64,000 bases of DNA from the NCBI GenBank assembly GCA_019422065.1, contig JAHZEA010000004.1, positions 62,001 to 126,000 on the forward strand. The letters are read 5' to 3'. Below the pieces are notes generated by a model. That model saw only the letters and a list, made by a program, of their open reading frames with translations. It did not search any database and had not been told where the DNA came from. This stretch comes from Lachnospiraceae bacterium (GTDB lineage: Bacteria > Bacillota > Clostridia > Lachnospirales > Anaerotignaceae). Of the stretch, positions 61,334-64,000 are shown piece after piece (position 1 is the stretch's first letter; every line of letters starts with the position of its first letter). A program made the position numbers and the translations under genes.

Positions 61334-61672
61334 TTACGCTCCTTTGTTTTTATTATTGTCTTTATTATATATTCTAAAGACACCGTTAAAAAAGAATACA
61401 ACCGAAACTAAAAGTGCAATGCCGCAAAATCCTAGGCTTGCAGAATTTGTAATGGATAGCGGCACTTCTGCACTTTCTGCATTCGTTCCATAAGAAAACA
61501 TACATCTTAGTAAAAATAAGAATGAAATGGAAGCTGATACAGTTTGAAACAGGAAATATTTATAGTAAACAGCTTTAGTTTTTAGGTACATAAAAAGAAG
61601 TATTATAAAGGAAACAATAATTATTACCGATACTCCTAAAATAAACATAAATACTGCTTCTTGTTCAAACAT
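61334..61672 (-). CDS. Small three-helix membrane protein in the ser operon
   Basis: 112 aa with hydrophobic helices at about 7-30, 37-60 and 78-100; the N-terminus and C-terminus (YNKDNNKNKGA) are charged. No family recognised. SD GGGGTG is 5 nt from the ATG. It is 30 bp from serC and 5 bp from serA, so co-transcribed. Position suggests a link to serine (transport or anchoring), but nothing in the sequence proves it. Confidence 0.65.
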   Translation of the reverse strand: MFEQEAVFMFILGVSVIIIVSFIILLFMYLKTKAVYYKYFLFQTVSASISFLFLLRCMFSYGTNAESAEVPLSITNSASLGFCGIALLVSVVFFFNGVFRIYNKDNNKNKGA

Positions 61673-61702
61673 GGTATCACCCCGTTAATCAAATACCATA
61701 TA

Positions 61703-62797
61703 TTACTTGTTTTCAACCTCGAATTTACCCATAAATTCAACAAGTTTTTTAATGCCTTCAACCGGCATAGCGTTATATATAGAAGCTCTCATGCCGCCTA
61801 CTGTTCTGTGGCCTTTAAGGTTAACAAAACCGTTTGCTTTTGCTTCTGATATAAATTTAGCGTTAAGTTCTTCAGTAGGAAGTATAAAAGGTACGTTCAT
61901 GAGTGAACGGTCCTGAGGTCTTACTGTGCCCTTGAAAAGTTTTGAATTATCAAGGAAATCGTAAAGTATAGCTGCTTTTTCGCGGTTAATTTTTTCCATT
62001 GCGTCTACGCCGCCCATTTTTTTAACCCACTTAAATACAAGGCCGGCAAAATAAATTGAATATGTAGGCGGTGTATTGTAAAGTGATTTTTCTTTAGCAT
62101 GTGTAGCATAGTTAAGCATTGTAGGAGTAAAGTCCATTGCGTTGCCTATAAGGTCGTTTCTTATAATTACAACTGTAACTCCGGCAGGTCCAAGGTTTTT
62201 CTGAGCTCCGGCAAATATAAGGCCGAATTTTGAAATATCATATCTTTCAGCAAGTATGTTTGAGCTCATATCGCCTACTTTTGGAACATTTCCTGTGTCA
62301 GGTATCATATTATCTGGAATATGTGTACCGTAAATTGTGTTATTAAGTGTCATGTAGAAGTAATCGGCGTCTTTATCGAACTTAGCTGGGTCAAGCTCTG
62401 GAATGTAAGAGAATGTTTTATCTTCTGAAGAAGCTACAACATTTACTGTGCCGTATCTCTGAGCCTCAGCAATAGCTTTTTTAGACCACTGACCTGTTTT
62501 AACAAAATCAGCTTTATTGTTTTTGTTCATAAGATTTAATGGAATCATTGCAAACTGTGTTGAGCCGCCGCCCTGAAGGAAAAGTACTGTATAATTATCA
62601 GGTATATTCATAAGGTCTCTTAAATCAGCCTCAGCACCGAATATTATGTTTTCAAAATCTTTAGAACGGTGACTCATTTCCATAACGGACATACCTGTGT
62701 CACCATAGCAAACAAATTCTTTCTGTGCCTGTTCAAGGACTTCCAAAGGAAGCATAGAAGGACCAGCTGAAAAATTATAAACTCTGTTCATTGACAT
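61703..62797 (-). CDS. serC: Phosphoserine aminotransferase
   Basis: PLP enzyme converting 3-phosphohydroxypyruvate and glutamate to phosphoserine. The 364-aa protein has NFSAGPSMLPLEVLEQAQ, GMSVMEMSHRSKDF, LFLQGGGSTQFAMIPLNL and the PLP lysine in FAGAQKNLGPAGV (about K197), ending in RASIYNAMPVEGIKKLVEFM. SD AAGGGGG is 9-10 nt from ATG 62797. It is the first gene behind the serine T-box leader. Confidence 0.97.
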   Translation of the reverse strand: MSMNRVYNFSAGPSMLPLEVLEQAQKEFVCYGDTGMSVMEMSHRSKDFENIIFGAEADLRDLMNIPDNYTVLFLQGGGSTQFAMIPLNLMNKNNKADFVKTGQWSKKAIAEAQRYGTVNVVASSEDKTFSYIPELDPAKFDKDADYFYMTLNNTIYGTHIPDNMIPDTGNVPKVGDMSSNILAERYDISKFGLIFAGAQKNLGPAGVTVVIIRNDLIGNAMDFTPTMLNYATHAKEKSLYNTPPTYSIYFAGLVFKWVKKMGGVDAMEKINREKAAILYDFLDNSKLFKGTVRPQDRSLMNVPFILPTEELNAKFISEAKANGFVNLKGHRTVGGMRASIYNAMPVEGIKKLVEFMGKFEVENK

Positions 62798-62851
62798 AAT
62801 AAAAATCCCCCTTAATTTATTTATCTCGTTTTTATCAATATAATATTTTAT

Positions 62852-63050
62852 AATAAAAAAACCCGTCCCAGTACAATAAAAACTGGGACGGGATTACCCG
62901 CGTTGCCACCCGCATTGGCACAGCAAAACTGTGTCCGCTCGTATAAGCTATAAAGGGCTTTCCCTTCCGATTCATCACCGGCGGCTAAGAAAATGGAACG
63001 CCTTTTTGGCTGTACGGCTTGCACCAACCGCCGATTCTCTTAACAGTTAC
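62852..63050 (-). promoter_or_regulatory. Serine-specific T-box leader
   Basis: Minus-strand leader of the ser operon. Stem I is closed by GTTAAGA (63044-63038) and TCTTAGC (62990-62984). The specifier codon in its 3' side is TCC, serine (62997-62995), followed by A as expected. The T-box sequence GGGTGGCAACGCGGG (62911-62897) is present. The terminator stem ACTGGGACGGG... (62893-62861) with T7 follows. Uncharged tRNA-Ser(GGA) should bind and allow transcription of serC-serA. Confidence 0.93.
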
Positions 63051-63108
63051 AAAGGTTTAGTTTTCCTCAACGTCATTTTAACTATACTTGAATTTGAAAT
63101 TAATGAAG

Positions 63109-63136
63109 ATTATAACACACTAAAAAAATATTGCAA
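63109..63136 (-). promoter_or_regulatory. SigA promoter of the ser operon leader
   Basis: Minus-strand TTGCAA (63136-63131), a 16-nt spacer and TATAAT (63114-63109), upstream of the T-box leader. Confidence 0.7.
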
Positions 63137-63259
63137 GAGAAATTTCAAATTTTTTGCAAAAAGTATTATTTTACTTATTATAAAAGTATAAAGTAAAATT
63201 TTTTCAGTAAATATATTGATTATTTTTGGGCTGAATGATATACTAATTAAGTTAATAAT

Positions 63260-63326
63260 GCCAAAATTGGATTAGTTGATAGAGCTTATAATTCGTAAGC
63301 AACAGGTCGCTGGTTATACATAAGGA
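63260..63326 (+). pseudogene. Degenerate tRNA relic
   Basis: The stretch contains AGTTGATAGAGC (D-loop and arm) and TTCGTAAGCAAC plus AGGTCGCTGGTT (anticodon loop CGT, variable loop and T-arm start) in tRNA order and spacing, but neither the acceptor stem nor the T-arm can close. It looks like a decayed tRNA with a CGT anticodon, just upstream of the intact tRNA-Thr(CGT). The 3' boundary is uncertain. Confidence 0.55.
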
Positions 63327-63341
63327 TAGTAGGTTTTATAT

Positions 63342-63414
63342 GCCGGAATAACTCAGTTGGTAGAGTAACTGATTCGTAATCAGTAAGCCGTGGGTTCAAG
63401 TCCCATTTCCGGCT
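63342..63414 (+). tRNA. tRNA-Thr (anticodon CGT)
   Basis: 73 nt folding as a full cloverleaf: acceptor GCCGGAA/TTCCGGC, D stem ACTC/GAGT with loop AGTTGGTA, anticodon stem ACTGA/TCAGT with loop TTCGTAA (anticodon CGT, reads ACG), T stem GTGGG/CCCAT with TTCAAGT, discriminator T. CCA is not encoded. The following hairpin (63440-63466) with TTTT can terminate it. Confidence 0.96.
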
Positions 63415-63439
63415 GTTTGCAAAAAAACGGTTAAAACAT

Positions 63440-63630
63440 AAGGGTGTCGATAAAGTCGACACCCTTTTGTCAAAGGCTCATTTCATTCAAGCCTTTGACA
63501 AGCAGACAGGTGTATAAACGGGGAGTTCCTATGGCATTATTGCCTTGAAACTCCCCGTTTTCCTCGTCGGAAATGAATTCCGACTGCGGATTCCAGTTGG
63601 GAAACTTATAGTTTCCCAAACCCTTCCGCT
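63440..63630. repeat. Array of five consecutive perfect hairpins
   Basis: HP1 AAGGGTGTCGA/TCGACACCCTT (63440-63466, 11 bp). HP2 TTGTCAAAGGCT/AGCCTTTGACAA (63467-63501, 12 bp). HP3 AAACGGGGAGTT/AACTCCCCGTTT (63516-63560, 12 bp). HP4 GTCGGAA/TTCCGAC (63566-63584, 7 bp). HP5 TTGGGAAACT/AGTTTCCCAA (63597-63619, 10 bp, loop TAT), framed by GCGGA/TCCGC (63586-63629). The segment is visibly richer in GC than its surroundings and has no reading frame. It may be a structured repeat or RNA, or the border of an integrated element. Confidence 0.8.
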
Positions 63631-63664
63631 ATAAAAAACTACTTTGACTATATATGTTTAGATT

Positions 63665-64000
63665 TTAGCCGTTTTTTTCTGTCGCAAATTTATTTAGGTA
63701 TAGACGAAATATTTCTATATCTGTTTCAATATCTCTTGTAATAAACCTTCGTGCAAGCTCTACTGACATACTAATCGAAAAGAAACTATAAAGAGGGCAG
63801 GAAAGAAAACACTTCAAAAGCTTTTCTTTGAAACATTTCATTTTTTCTATTCCAATTAATTCAGTTAATTTTTCTTCTGTCTGCCTCAGGTCTACAATGT
63901 CAACAGCGGAGCCAAATTCAAATGTTTTTTTCTCTATAAATTCATCAAGTGCTTGATTTAAAAATTTATCGGCATTTGATAACAGAAAAAGTATTTGCCT
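63665..64000 (-). CDS. Unrecognised protein, 3' part only (runs off window)
   Basis: An open minus-strand frame of 111 codons ends at a TAA (63667-63665) and continues beyond the right edge, so the N-terminus is missing. The visible part is charged and helical (DKFLNQALDEFIEKKTFEFG, QTEEKLTELIGIEKMKC), with a hydrophobic patch CFLSCPLYSFFSISM and a C-terminal LARRFITRDIETDIEIFRLY. I recognise no family. Its place beside a tRNA and the hairpin array makes it a candidate accessory gene. Confidence 0.6.
   Translation of the reverse strand, partial: RQILFLLSNADKFLNQALDEFIEKKTFEFGSAVDIVDLRQTEEKLTELIGIEKMKCFKEKLLKCFLSCPLYSFFSISMSVELARRFITRDIETDIEIFRLYLNKFATEKNG

Noticed and set aside
62931..63191. 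86-codon plus-strand frame across the serine T-box
   Set aside because: It is antisense to the conserved T-box leader and its promoter; the composition follows the RNA structure, not a protein.

Overview
The window is 64 kb of AT-rich chromosome from a spore-forming anaerobic Firmicute. Clostridia, most likely Lachnospirales, fit best. Supporting signs are a germination protease gene with a SigF-like promoter, RNase Y, ParE/ParC in tandem, long-form HPF, a SigV/RsiV pair, a Firmicute-type 6S RNA, an S-box riboswitch on metK, a serine T-box leader, and strong AGGAGG-type ribosome binding sites throughout. I saw no phage, insertion sequence or CRISPR array. Almost everything is core chromosome. 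The two less ordinary stretches are about 30.3-33.2 kb and the right edge from about 63.25 kb.

Layout. 0-9.7 kb: gpr (spore germination), rny (RNA decay), a parE-parC operon on the minus strand and topB. 9.8-14.9 kb: a YitT membrane protein, a YaiI/YqxD-like protein, metA (carrying the acetyl-CoA specificity glutamate) and a three-gene NMT1/SsuA-type ABC importer. 15-18.2 kb (minus): a cytidylate-kinase-like protein, a GNAT acetyltransferase, class II fructose-bisphosphate aldolase and an exported coiled-coil protein. 18.5-29.3 kb: a signal peptidase II variant, 6S RNA, an SLH-SpoIID lipoprotein, a YifB/ComM ATPase, a DedA protein, oligoendopeptidase F, metY and an isolated glgB. 29.4-30.2 kb: rpsU-yqeY.

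30.3-33.2 kb is very AT-rich. It holds a small PsiE-like membrane protein, an unrecognised acidic and disordered protein, and a 1.27 kb stretch with no ordinary gene. That stretch contains a compact unit made of a promoter, a strong RBS, a 21-codon ORF and a terminator. 33.2-39.5 kb: an alanine/glycine:cation symporter, sigV-rsiV, SAM riboswitch-metK, pfkA and a small membrane protein. 39.6-42.7 kb: cfa, hpf, a 600 bp non-coding stretch with a cluster of DnaA-box-like motifs, and a macrodomain protein. 43-45.9 kb: a TrpXYZ-like ABC importer. 46-56 kb: the clostridial order glmU, prs, pth, mfd and a PrsA/SurA-like foldase, interrupted by a D-2-hydroxyacid dehydrogenase and a LysR regulator. 56-58.8 kb: thiW-thiM-thiE-HAD phosphatase (thiamine salvage), with no TPP riboswitch visible. 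58.8-63.1 kb (minus): the serine operon, T-box(Ser), serC, a small membrane protein, serA and a DUF1015 gene.

Right edge: a degenerate tRNA relic, an intact tRNA-Thr(CGT), five perfect hairpins within 190 bp, and the 3' part of an unrecognised gene running off the window. This looks like a tRNA-adjacent variable locus.

Functional links. Methionine and SAM synthesis is spread over metA (homoserine acetylation), metY (sulfhydrylation of O-acetylhomoserine) and metK; only metK has a riboswitch. Serine synthesis is a single T-box-controlled operon. SigV/RsiV probably senses envelope stress, by analogy with lysozyme sensing in Bacillus. Many start codons below were moved from the longest ORF to the codon with proper Shine-Dalgarno spacing; each entry says so.
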